Source of the DNA: Gentiana macrophylla
Lineage: Eukaryota > Streptophyta > Magnoliopsida > Gentianales > Gentianaceae
Length of the DNA: 64,000 nucleotides
Direction: 5' to 3'
Assembly: GCA_026214975.1 (NCBI GenBank)
Contig: CM047806.1
Coordinates: 101,386,239 to 101,450,238, forward strand
Shown here: positions 1-9,688 of the stretch, piece by piece
How the letters are laid out: each line of letters begins with the position of its first letter
How positions within the stretch are numbered: position 1 is the first letter of the stretch
Position numbers and translations under genes: made by a program
The notes under the pieces: generated by a model
Told to the model about the DNA's origin: nothing
The model's database searches: none
Seen by the model: the letters and a program-made list of their open reading frames with translations, nothing else

Positions 1-439
1 TGACGTAACATTTGTCTGCTGATTCATAGCCGGATTGGCCAGGTTTCCGGGACAAGGAGAGAGATTTTACCATATGGCAACCTGATCGATGCATTGGCAA
101 TGGTAGTAGAGTGCCCAGTCCTGGCTGTTGATCAGAGAGTCGAGCCACTGCCAATCCTTGACAATGTAGCAGTCCAAAAGGATAGGAAGGAGGAGGAGAC
201 GGGCTGCAATACCAGCACAAGGACATGCTGGACCTCAGCAAGAATTTCAAGCTGGAGTGAATAAGGAGTTAGCCGAGATACGGGGAATGCTGACACATAT
301 GATGACGCATCTCCACATTTCTCTGTATGACCCACCACCACGAGCCCCTAGGCATGCTCTATCTTCTTCGGGGGCCGGCCCTTCTTCAGCAGCACCACCT
401 CCTGTTAATGAGGACTACGAGGACATCGACTCTGATTAG
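1..439 (+). pseudogene. Element H: 3' end of a plant-transposon-protein-like ORF
   Basis: Frame 1 is open from the left edge to about 190, and the reading continues in frame 2 to the TAG at 437-439, so one small frameshift separates the halves. The first half has an IH...R..LPYGNLIDAL pattern like the conserved part of the extra ORFs of C (near 5200) and D (near 37990), which I tentatively liken to the 'putative plant transposon protein' domain. The second half has a basic RRRR stretch, a Q-rich linker, a short helical segment (LAEIRGMLTHMM) and a Pro/Ser-rich acidic tail ending DYEDIDSD. The strand agrees with the H 3' LTR at 26524. The 5' end lies outside the window. Function is unknown; the homology is by eye only. 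Confidence 0.5.
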
Positions 440-559
440 TCCCCTACTTCTAGTTTTTTTAGTTTTTTATTCTCCATTATTGTTTTTATTTTTCTTTTTC
501 TTTGCAATGAATGGATTTTATTTTTCCTAACTAAAGTATTTTATGGCTTAAATTGTTTG
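440..559 (+). other. Element H non-coding DNA up to the C insertion point
   Basis: T-rich sequence after the ORF stop. It ends at the C insertion point; the last five bases (GTTTG) match four of the five bases after C (ATTTG, 25192-25196), so this is a probable decayed target duplication. H continues at 25192. Confidence 0.5.
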
Positions 560-1480
560 TGTTGGTCCCGTGAAATGGTGACACAAGTTTAGAGGGGAGG
601 TGAATAAACTGGTCCCTAAAAACTGAATCTTTAATCAAATTGAGTTCAGCTTTAAACTTGTGTGGAGTTAAGCTAATTTGCGGAGTATAAGTCGAAACTG
701 ACTTATGCTTAACTGAGTTAACCTACAGCGGATTATTAAAGCCTTTTTATAAAATAATAGTTTATCAGTTTGTCTAGATGGAATGCAATGTTGTGCTGAT
801 TCGGTTGCTTATGTTTGCTGAGATTGTGATCTGATGTAATATAAACTATTATGCAATGGGTAAATGCGTAAAGTAAGTAAGTAAATAAGATAGAATTTAT
901 AGAGGTTCCAGGTGGTGTAATCCTGTCAGTCCTCTCTTGCCCTGTGATGCGGAGGAAAATTCCACTAGAACTCTTTGAGGTAGCTCGGTTACAAAAAGTC
1001 CTAAACCGGTAGTCCTTGGCTAATCCCTAGCTTCACTATCTAAGAAACTATAGAACAGGTAGAATTGGTGCTCTGCAACTGCTTGCACCACTAGTCCTTG
1101 AAGGGTTGTATTGCCTCTTCACCAGCTTATCACAAACACGGTCTTCCTGACTGCAGCTCAACTGTCCTTCACACCTTCTTGGTGTTTCACAGCCTAAAAC
1201 CTTTGATAAAATAAAAGATGTGACTTGAATCAATAACTATGATTCAACTTGTGATTTAAGCTTCTTCTTCTTGATGTATATGATTTGCTCAAGCTCTGTT
1301 TTTCTTCAAATGTTTGATCTTGATGCTTCTTTGAATGTTAGAGAACACTTTGAAAATTTCTTGATCTTGCAATAAAGCATACATCACAAGTTCTTATTAA
1401 TTCACTCTCCCCTTTACTTGAATCTTTCTTAATAAATTTTTCTTTTGAACTCCACACTTCTTCTTGAGGTAGAAGTGACC

Positions 1481-1489
1481 TATTTATAG
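1481..1489 (-). promoter_or_regulatory. TATA box in the C 3' LTR
   Basis: The - strand reads CTATAAATA, about 830 bp into the LTR in element sense. The same site in the 5' LTR (24350-24358) has changed to CTATACATA, so the copy that would drive C transcription is weakened. Confidence 0.5.
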
Positions 1490-1914
1490 GGGTTTTTCCA
1501 ACGTTCATCTTATTTGAATTGGAATTCTTGTAGCCGTTGGAGGTCCTGCTTATTATGCTGAATGCCAGTGTCCTTTCTGACAATTTTGTGTATCCAATAA
1601 AATTGTTTCCTTTATAACGGTCAGATCTTTCTTTAGTTTTTATATTTTCAGCTTCAAACTGATTTTCTGTGGACTAGTCAGTTTTCAGCTTTAAGAGCAT
1701 TAACTGAGCTTTTTCTCTTCTTCAAAAACTCTGTACTCTGTTCTTCATCTGATTATAATTGACTTAATCAGAGTATACAATAACTTAGATAAATCATTTA
1801 AGATAACATTGTCCTTATGTATCTTAGGTCTTCATACAAGATCTATAGAGTCAGTTCAGGTCATCACAATCTTGCTTGAATTCTAACTTTATAGTCTCGG
1901 TTTTGGTCGTCATA

Positions 1915-2014
1915 AACTGAGTTTGAATCCTCAGTTCTTCATTATTCAACAACTGAGTCTGTGTCCCTCAGTTCTTCAGCTTTTAGATAAGTCAACCGAG
2001 TCTGTGTCCCTCGG
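1915..2014 (-). promoter_or_regulatory. Three inverted repeats in the U3 of C
   Basis: Arms are AACTGAG/CTCAGTT at 1915-1936, AACTGAG/CTCAGTT at 1951-1973, and CCGAG/CTCGG at 1996-2014, each with an 8-9 base spacer. They lie upstream of the LTR TATA box in element sense. Each arm of the first two contains a CAGTT core like a plant MYB site. An enhancer role is inference. Confidence 0.45.
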
Positions 2015-2321
2015 CGAACTTACTTTCTTCAGTTTCAGTTGGTGTGCTCTGAGTCAGTTTCTCAATCATCAATTGTGAACTCAGCTTTCATAGTCTCATC
2101 CAGTCAATTGCTCGTTTTCTCAGTTCTGATCCTAGAAATATTACAGTGCTTGTCTGATTTACTTATGCAACTACCAGACTCTATTAAATCCTATACATCA
2201 ATATCTAGACATCTTTTTGTTTTGCACTATAACAGCTAGTTAAGACACTTCATTAATGGGGTAAAAGCAATAATTGAATAACTAATGAATCATCATCAAA
2301 ACAAAAATTTTATTTCCAACA

Positions 2322-2337
2322 ATTTCCCTCTATTTGA
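2322..2337 (-). other. Element C polypurine tract
   Basis: On the - strand, AAATAGAGGGAAAT abuts the TGTTGG start of the 3' LTR. It is nearly the same tract as in D at 34412-34426, which supports a common origin. Confidence 0.7.
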
Positions 2338-2852
2338 TTATGTCAATGCCCTCCTTAGAAGAAATGCAAAAAGATAAGGAAAGATAAGGATAAGACAATA
2401 ATAAACACAAAGAACTGAGAAACTGAGTTTTTATTGATGATACGGAGTTACAGAGTACAAGGCATTAAAATACAACAATACATGAAAAGAAACTACGTTT
2501 CAGCTTCATTTCCCTTTCCTTGGTCAGTTCCTTCAATTTTCTTGTCATTCAGTTCAACAATTTCTTTCATGGCAAGATTTGTTGAACTGCTCTCAATCCC
2601 ATTAATATTTGCCTAGACATTCCATGAATTTGTCATATTGTGCTTTCCGAAATACTTACTCTTGAACAATACTGCAAATACAAACACAATTTTTCTTAAC
2701 TTTTCACTTGTAGTTGTCTTCAGTAGATCTTTGACAAACTCAGAGTCAGTTTGTTCAACTTTCTTTCCAGCTTTCTCTAGCGTACCGTTTCTTTCCCATT
2801 TGTTTAGTTAATTCCAATAATGAAAAAGAAATTTCTACATGATTAGAAAACT
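2338..2852 (-). other. Element C spacer between extra ORF and polypurine tract
   Basis: AT-rich DNA with no convincing reading frame. It holds several GAACTGA/TCAGTT words like those in the LTR but no organised array. Confidence 0.4.
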
Positions 2853-5304
2853 TTATAAGGCTTGTTCTCTTGATTCACCTTCCTTTGTAGGTAGTTCTTT
2901 GAAAATGATGTAAAGTTGTGAGTCCAAGCCAAGTCTTTTCTCAGTTGGTTCAGAAAATTTCCCAATTAGCTTCATTTCTTCATCATCCATGTCTCCTCTG
3001 GCTTTCCTGAGTTCAACTAGTTTCTCATCTATACTTTCAAGAACTTCCGGCATTTCAGCTGCATTGACTTTTTAAATGTCCAGACTTTCCCCCCTTATTG
3101 ACATCATCTTTATAAATCAAGCTTCTCATATAAGAATTTAAGTGATGTTGATTTGATGCCAATATGGATTGTGCAACCACTGAGTCTCTCATGGCATTTT
3201 CCAGTAGAAGCATCCTGCCATGTACATTAGTAACCATGCCTTCCAGTCTCTCTTGAATCTCAGTTTTCCTAGCTTCGGTTTCAATGGTTGTCTTTCTGAT
3301 TTCGATTAATGTGTCATGCCAATCATTCTTCACACTGTCTAGCCTCTTTTCCATATTAGATCTTTTATTCTTGTTTTCTTCCATTGATTGCAACACCTTT
3401 CCGAAGATGCTCATATCTTCATTTTGTATCCTCACAAGCTCATTGAAATTGTATTTAATGAACTTAGCTTGTGTTGGTACATCCTTTTCAGTTTCAGCTT
3501 TCTTCTCTGTTTTGCCTTCCTCAGTCTCAGATGCTTTCTCAGCTTCCCTTTTTTCTTTGGATAGTAGAGAGATGATATATTTCATTTCCTTGTAATCTTC
3601 AGACTTCCTGTATTCAGATTGTCTCCTTATTTCATCCAGGGTAGAAGGATCAATCACTCTTACTGGTGACAATTGTACATCAAACTCATCGTCAGTTATT
3701 TCTCTTGCTTGATCAGCTTCAGCGTTTGCTATCTCAAGAACTTCTCTGTCAGTCGGTGACTGATAACCTTCTTCATCTTCTTCTTTTTCCTGATTCAGAC
3801 TGAGTCTCAGAGTCTGAAAATTCACTTTCTTCAGAACTGTCTCTTTCCAATTTCTCTCCAGCAATACCTTTGTCTGCTTCTATTTCTTAGAGAGAGGAAA
3901 GAATACCTTTTTGTAGACCGGGATCTCCCTGTGAATCATCATCATCATCATTATTATCTTTCTTTGACTTTGAAGTTTCTCCTTTAGTATACTTCTTCTA
4001 GTAACTATTTCTTATCAGAGAATATCCATTACTCAAAAATTCTTCAGAACTGAATAGTTGAGATAAATGAGTAATATTGAATAAATCAAAGACCCATTGT
4101 TCCGTGCTTTCCATGGCTTCTAGTTGATTTCTTTGATTTTAGATTTAGCTGAATTTCCAATGTTGATAAGCATCAAGTCTTCTACAGTCACCTTCAATCA
4201 GTATCCCAATATCGATAGAAGGATCAAGTTGGGTTATGAAAATTCGATTCAGCTAGAGTCCCAATTTGTTCTTAAGTTTTCTTTACTTTAGTTTTGCTGG
4301 ATCCTCATCAGCAACAACTGGGATGATAGATGATTCAGCTTCAATAGTACCGTGTTCAACAACATTCTCCTTCTCAGCTTCAGCTACAAGTTCAGCAACC
4401 TGTTTAGAACCCTCTTTTGATTCAGCTACCTGAAGCTCACTTGGTTCAGTTGTTGGCTCAGTTTCTAGTTCAGCAACAAGTTCTTTTTCTTCCTCAAGTT
4501 CATCAATTTTCTTTTGACTTTCTTGTACAGGTTCATCCAGGGTGATGACTTGTTGTGGGGCAGATTCAATCTCAACAGGTTATTTTTCTTTAGACTGAGA
4601 GGATTCCATTGATTCTTCATACTCAAGTCTAAAGGCTGACTTTTGTGGTGTAGATCTTGTTTTAGCTATCAAGCTGAGCATTGCAATTACTCCCGGTCCA
4701 ATCAACTCTTCGGCACTATCAATTTCTTCATCATCAATCTAAGTTCTCAGGTTTTGTTTCCCCTGAGTGTCAGCTTCTGGTAGTGATGGAACGAGTGCTT
4801 GAACTTCTTCAACTGATTCTTGAATGGGTGCATCTTTAGCAAAGAATTTAGATGGGTAGCTTCAGTTCTTGGTTTCTTTGTTTGACCTTCAGTTTCTGAA
4901 GTCACATATTTTACTGGTGATGGTCAGTTGCTCTTCTTAGTTACTTCAACAACTTTTGCTTTCTCCAAAGCTTCCAGTTTTCTCTTTTTCTCTTACAGTC
5001 TTTCAAGATCTTCCAATGCTTCTTATGTGGTGACTTTCTTAGAGGATCTCTTTCTTTTCTGTTTAGGTTCAGCTTCAGAACCTTCAACTTCCTTTTTCCA
5101 GATTTGTTTATCTCATCTTTTACTGCAATTTTTCCATCAACAATTGCAGTTAATCCTCTCCTTGCAATTCCAAAATGATTAATGATCCTCTGTACCATTA
5201 TATCAAGTGTCTTCTTATGATAGAATCTCCTTATCTTTAAGTCAGTTTTCTTCTTAGGTACATCAGATGCTTGTGCTGCCATTTGGTCTAGAATATATCT
5301 TTGC
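2853..5304 (-). pseudogene. Element C extra ORF, C-terminal part
   Basis: This is the downstream part of the extra ORF, cut from its N-terminal part by X. It is open at 5282-4941, degenerate at 4940-3865, then open at 3864-3055 and 3053-2853. The first segment is basic, with an RRFYHKK stretch and an IINHFGI segment like the corresponding part of D. The middle is low-complexity and acidic (Glu/Ala/Val/Pro). The third (about 270 residues) is strongly helical with coiled-coil-like heptads around its middle. No signal peptide, membrane segment or enzyme motif is visible. Its position between the lost pol and the 3' LTR matches the env-like ORF of Sireviruses. Function is unknown. Confidence 0.6.
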
Positions 5305-5451
5305 TGTTGAGACTCTTCTAGAAGACAAGGAAAATATTATGTAACTAATTGTAATCATCTGCATTAATTGCGTTTACATTCATAGCAATACTATATATGT
5401 AACCTTCCTATATTTTGAATCAATAAAATCACAACATTATTTTTCACATTA
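5305..5451 (+). repeat. Element X 5' LTR (147 bp)
   Basis: It starts TGTTGAGAC and matches the split 3' LTR. The end is placed after CACATTA because the copies diverge there; this is not a canonical CA end, so it may be off by a few bases. A TATATAT box lies near 5391 and AATAAA near 5421. Confidence 0.75.
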
Positions 5452-5467
5452 TGTTATCAGAGCAGGT
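5452..5467 (+). other. Element X primer-binding site
   Basis: TGTTATCAGAGCAGG lies directly after the LTR and differs at one base from the usual initiator tRNA-Met complement, TGGTATCAGAGC. Confidence 0.7.
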
Positions 5468-5599
5468 TAAATCTCTCATCTCAATCACGTCTTTTCCTCC
5501 TATCTCTTAATTCCTTCGATCCTCAGCCAAAAAAAAAAAACAATTCACCTTACCTCCAGCTCTCTGCATCCTTATTCTTCTTCTTCCTCTACACTCACC

Positions 5600-6540
5600 T
5601 GTCAGTCAAGCACCTCCATCTCCTATCCATCATTTAATCCCTTCTCAAATATACACATAACTAAACTCACTCGTCAAAATTTCCCATTATGGCGTGCCCA
5701 AATTGTTCCTTACCTCAAAGGCCAAGGAGTGTTCGGTTATCTCGATGGCTCAATCCCAACTCCGGCATCAACTACCACCGCAGCTGATGCACCAAATCGC
5801 TGAATCCTGAATTTGAATTATGGTAGAAGCAGGATAATCTTGTATTATGTACAATTACGTCATCGCTGTCGGATGAAGTTTTAATGCAGGTCTATCATGC
5901 CACCACCTCTTTCTCCATTTGGGCTTCTCTAAACACCTGTTTCGCTTTCCAAAGCCGGGAAAATCTCGTCCAACTCCGCTCAAAACACGCATACACACGC
6001 AAAGGAACTCTTTCTACCACCGAATACTACGTTCGTATCAAACAATTGACCAATGAATTGGCCATGGCTGGCCACCCTCTTACTACCGATGACGTAATTG
6101 CATACCTCTTGGCTGGTTTAGGGCCTGAATTTGATCCGTTTGTGACCATGATTTCTACCAAGGAAGAAATTACACTCGAAGAAGTATATTCCCTCCTCTT
6201 GACTGCTGAATCTCGGCTTCAGAACCATGCTCCGGTGCAGCCTTCTTTACCGCCGGCAAATTCTTCCTCCATTGCTGCCAGTATTGCTGCAGGCTCCTCT
6301 CATCCGCCTGCTCCAAACAGAGGACGTGTCCATCATTATAATCGGGGACAGGGGCATCAATCAAATTACGAGGGATGATGAGGCTCTAGACCTATAGCTC
6401 CAACTGGTTCTCCGCCTCCCACCTGCCAAATTTGCGGAAAAATTGGCCACATCGCCCAAATGTGCTTGCATCATTTTGAAGAGAATTTCCAGCCCCCTCC
6501 TTCCCATCAACCCCAGGCTTATACGGCCCATGCACCCTAG
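5600..6540 (+). pseudogene. gag: Element X gag
   Basis: The capsid region begins around 5660 with LTRQNFPLWRAQIVPYLKGQ, the conserved start of Copia gag. A stop follows near 5800, and the frame from 5884 carries the central gag domain (YYVRIKQL...LLAGLGPEFDP...EEVYSLLLTAESRL). A zinc knuckle, CQICGKIGHIAQMC (CX2CX4HX4C), lies near 6421-6462. Stops at about 6376 and 6538 break the frame. No convincing start codon is seen. The wording fits Ale/Retrofit gag. Y lies downstream in the 3' LTR and does not interrupt this gene. Confidence 0.75.
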
Positions 6541-7795
6541 CAACAGAACTCTTGGATCCCGGATACTGGAGCAACCCACCATCTTACAAATGATTTTAAC
6601 AACCTGAACATTTCAGCCGATCATTACACTGATCCAGATAAAGTACATATCGGTGACGGAACAGGTTTGATTATTTCTCACTCCGGCTCTAGTTCCTTTT
6701 CCACTCCCACCCGCACCTACACACTCTCTAATGTTCTCGTTGCACCTAATCTTAAACCAACTTACTTTCTGTTCAAAAATTTGCGTCGGATAATTCCGTA
6801 TATTTTGAATTTCATGACTCGTACTTTCTTGTGAAGGACTACTTGGGAAGGGTACATCATAGAGGGTTCGCTAAAGATGGGCTTTATCACTTCTCATCGC
6901 CATCTCTCAACCCGTTTTCGTCAACGCCTTTGCGGCTAGCAGGTCTTCCCCAATAAAATGGCATTAACATTTGGGTCACTGCTCTCATGTGGTCCTACGT
7001 CATGCCATTAAGGATTTATCTTTTTCGGTCCCAAATACTACTCATGTTTGTGTTGCTTGTCAGATGGCTAAAAGCCATTGCCAAACTTTACATGTTTCTG
7101 ATTTTACTTTTAAAGCACCTTTGGATTTAATATTTTCTGATGTGTGGGGTCATTGTGTTGATATTTCCATTCATGGATCTTGTTACTATGTTAGTTTCTT
7201 AGATGATCACACTAAATATTTGTGGTTATATCATTTGCGTAACAAATCTGATGTTGAACATATCTTTACCATATTTCAGTCACTTGTTGAACGACAATTT
7301 AACACTAAAATAAAATCTATTCAAACCGACTGGGGGGGTGAATATCGTCGTCTATCCCAATTTTTGTCCACCATTGGTATCCATCACCGTCGTTCCTACC
7401 CTCACACACATGAACAAGTTGGTGCCATCGAACGCCGTCACCGACAAATAGTTGAGGTTGGCCTTACCCTCCTAGCTCAATCTAATCTCCCACTCCCTTA
7501 CCGGGAATATGCCTTTCTTACTGCCGTCTATCTCATTAACCTCTTGCCCACCCACGTTCTTAACTTCAAGTCCCCTATGAAATGGTTCACAATCACCTCC
7601 CTGACTACTCATTCCTCCGTGTGTTTGGTTGTGCGTGTTGGCCCCATCTTCATCCCTATAATAACCACAAAACAGATTTTCGGTCTAAAACATGTATCTT
7701 CCTAGGCTATAGCACCTCTCATCACGGTTACAAATGCCTTGATCTCGCCTCTTGTCGAATATATATTTCCCGACATGTCGTCTTTGATTAGTCAG
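6541..7795 (+). pseudogene. pol: Element X protease and integrase
   Basis: The aspartic protease motif WIPDTGATHH begins at 6553. Next comes a degraded gag-pre-integrase zone with several stops. The integrase is open at 6971-7705: a His/Cys zinc region ending CVACQMAK, then all three catalytic sites in order, FSDVWG, QTDWGGEY and the Glu in VGAIERRHR. Another frame (7582-7791) continues with LGYSTSHHGYKCLD, the conserved integrase end, so there is one frameshift near 7600. Proteolysis and integration are the known roles of these domains. Confidence 0.8.
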
Positions 7796-8009
7796 TCTTT
7801 CCTTATAAAGCTCATGCGCCTCATCTCACTCCTTCCAACATCACTGTTCCACTCCCATCCTTCATTAATCCACCATCATCAAATTCTTCATTACCAATCC
7901 CCCATCTACCACCCTCTGACATATCATCTCCAGCTCTGGTATCCCCCTCTACAGCATCTCCTATACCCACTTCTCTCCAGAATCCAACCCTGCCTCCCCC
8001 GATGATTCT
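7796..8009 (+). other. Element X linker between integrase and RT
   Basis: Pro/Ser-rich, CT-rich linker as is usual between Copia integrase and RT. No domain is seen. Confidence 0.5.
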
Positions 8010-8960
8010 TTGCCCCCTCCACATCAAATGGCCATCAGGTCCAAAACTAACTCCCTCAAACCCATTCAACTCCCTGATTTTATATGCTATCCTTTACCCA
8101 AATCACTTCTTGCTTCCGCTCAATCCATCGAACCATCAACTTATACCGAAGCTTCTAAACACCAAGTATGGCGTGATGCGATGAGAGATGAAATCAATGC
8201 ACTCATTCAAAATGGTACATGGGATCTCGTTCCGGCTACTCCTCACATGAACATAATTGGTAATAAATGGGTTTTTCGAATCAAACGACATGCAGATGGA
8301 CAGGTTGAACGATATAAAGCTCGATTGGTCGCTAAAGGCTATCATCAGGCTGAAGGTATTGATTTCCATAACACCTTTAGTCATGTTGTCAAGCCTATCA
8401 CGATACACTTATTATTATCTCTGGCTATTTCTCGTCATTGGTTTATTCGACAGGTAGATGTGCAAAATGCCTTCCTGCATGGTCACTTGCACGAGGATGT
8501 CTTTATGCCGCAGCCAACTGGCTTCGTCCACCCGGATTATCCACATCATGTCTGCAAGCTCAAACGCAGCCTCTATGGGCTACATCAAGCTCCTCGTGCC
8601 TGGTTTTCCCGCTTCACAAATATCCTTATACAGTTTGGATTCCATGCTTCTAAAGCTGATTCATCATTGTACATTTGTTCACGTGGTTCTGATCACATCT
8701 ATCTTTTAATATATGTTGATGACATAATAATTACTGGCAGCTCTACCTCTCTTATTCATCGGGTTATTGACTTTCTCTCCTGGCATGTTCCGGTCAAGGA
8801 TCTGGGGTCTCTTTCTTACTTCCTTGGTGTTGAAGCTCTACCCACGCCCGATGGCTTATTTCTTACACAATGGAAATATATTCTCCAACTTCTTCAGAAG
8901 GCTGGTATGGACAAATCAAAACCCTACCAAACACCTATGGCTTCGAAAACTCGATTATAG
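8010..8960 (+). pseudogene. pol: Element X reverse transcriptase
   Basis: A 316-codon open stretch covers most of the Copia RT domain. Visible in order: [54 protein letters not shown] and the catalytic box LIYVDDIIITG near 8710-8740. It ends at a TAG where related RTs continue into the RT-RNase H linker. The key aspartates are intact, so the damage lies mainly outside the core. Confidence 0.85.
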
Positions 8961-9672
8961 CATGAAGGCAACCCACTATTTTCTGATCCGACACTTTATC
9001 ACACCATTGTTGGTGGACTTCAGTATTTATAGTTCACTTGACCAGACATTTCCATTTCCGTACACTCTATCAGCAAATTCGTGCACTCCCTTACTGATGA
9101 TCATTGGGCTGCAACAAAATGGATTTTACGGTATCTCAAGCACACTATCTCTGAGGGTCTCTTCTTCTCATCTTCTTCGGCCATATCTCTTCATGCATAC
9201 ACCGATGCTGATTGGGCTGCTGATCCTGACACTAGACGCTCTATTAGTGCTTACTGCATCTTCTTCGGCACAATTCTCATCAGTTGGTGTTCCAAACAAC
9301 ACCTAACTGTTTGCAAAAGCAGCACTGAAGCCGAGTACAAAGCACTCTCTAATACAGCCGCCGAAATGCAGTGGATCTGTAGTCTCCTTCAAGAAATGTC
9401 CATTCCACTGACCTCCCCACTCATACTATGGTGTGACAACATTGGCGCTACATACCTTGCAGCCAATCCAATCTTTCACACCCGCACAAAGCACATTGAA
9501 ATTTATTTCCATCATGTACGGGAACTTGTTGCCTCCAAACGTCTCAACATTGCATTCATCTCGTCCAAAGATTAACTGGTGGACCTTTTCACCAAACCAC
9601 TCAGCAATCCACGTTTCTCCACACTCAAGGCCAATCTCCATGTCCATCCCATTCCTATGGGATTGCGGGGGC
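8961..9672 (+). pseudogene. pol: Element X RNase H
   Basis: The frame at 9081-9575 has the Copia RNase H signature residues: Asp in TDADWA, Glu in SSTEAEY and Asp in WCDNIGA, then the KHIEIYFHHVREL tail. A TAA stop at about 9573 replaces a codon that should be Gln (CAA), a C-to-T change, and LVDLFTKPLSNPRF follows in the same frame. The gene ends just before the purine-rich TTGCGGGGGCA next to the 3' LTR. Confidence 0.8.
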
Positions 9673-9673
9673 A
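9660..9673 (+). other. Element X polypurine tract
   Basis: GGGATTGCGGGGGCA directly precedes the TGTTGAGAC start of the 3' LTR. Confidence 0.6.
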
Positions 9674-9688
9674 TGTTGAGACTCTTCT
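9674..9688 (+). repeat. Element X 3' LTR, first 15 bp
   Basis: TGTTGAGACTCTTCT equals the start of the 5' LTR. The last five bases, CTTCT (9684-9688), are the target duplication of Y. The LTR resumes at 19093. Confidence 0.9.

Larger units (their letters stand above)
560..2321 (-). repeat. Element C 3' LTR
   Basis: It starts TGTTGG and ends CCAACA and aligns along its length with 23442-25191 and, inverted, with 20208-21953. In element sense a TATA box (CTATAAATA) lies at 1481-1489. Three short inverted repeats lie upstream of it at 1915-2014. Near the LTR end is the (GA)GGGG tract (590-602) that is poly-C in element sense. Confidence 0.9.

Noticed and set aside
8136..8408. - strand and alternate-frame ORFs across the X, Y, D, F and G pol genes
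   Set aside because: Shadows of the RT and integrase frames.
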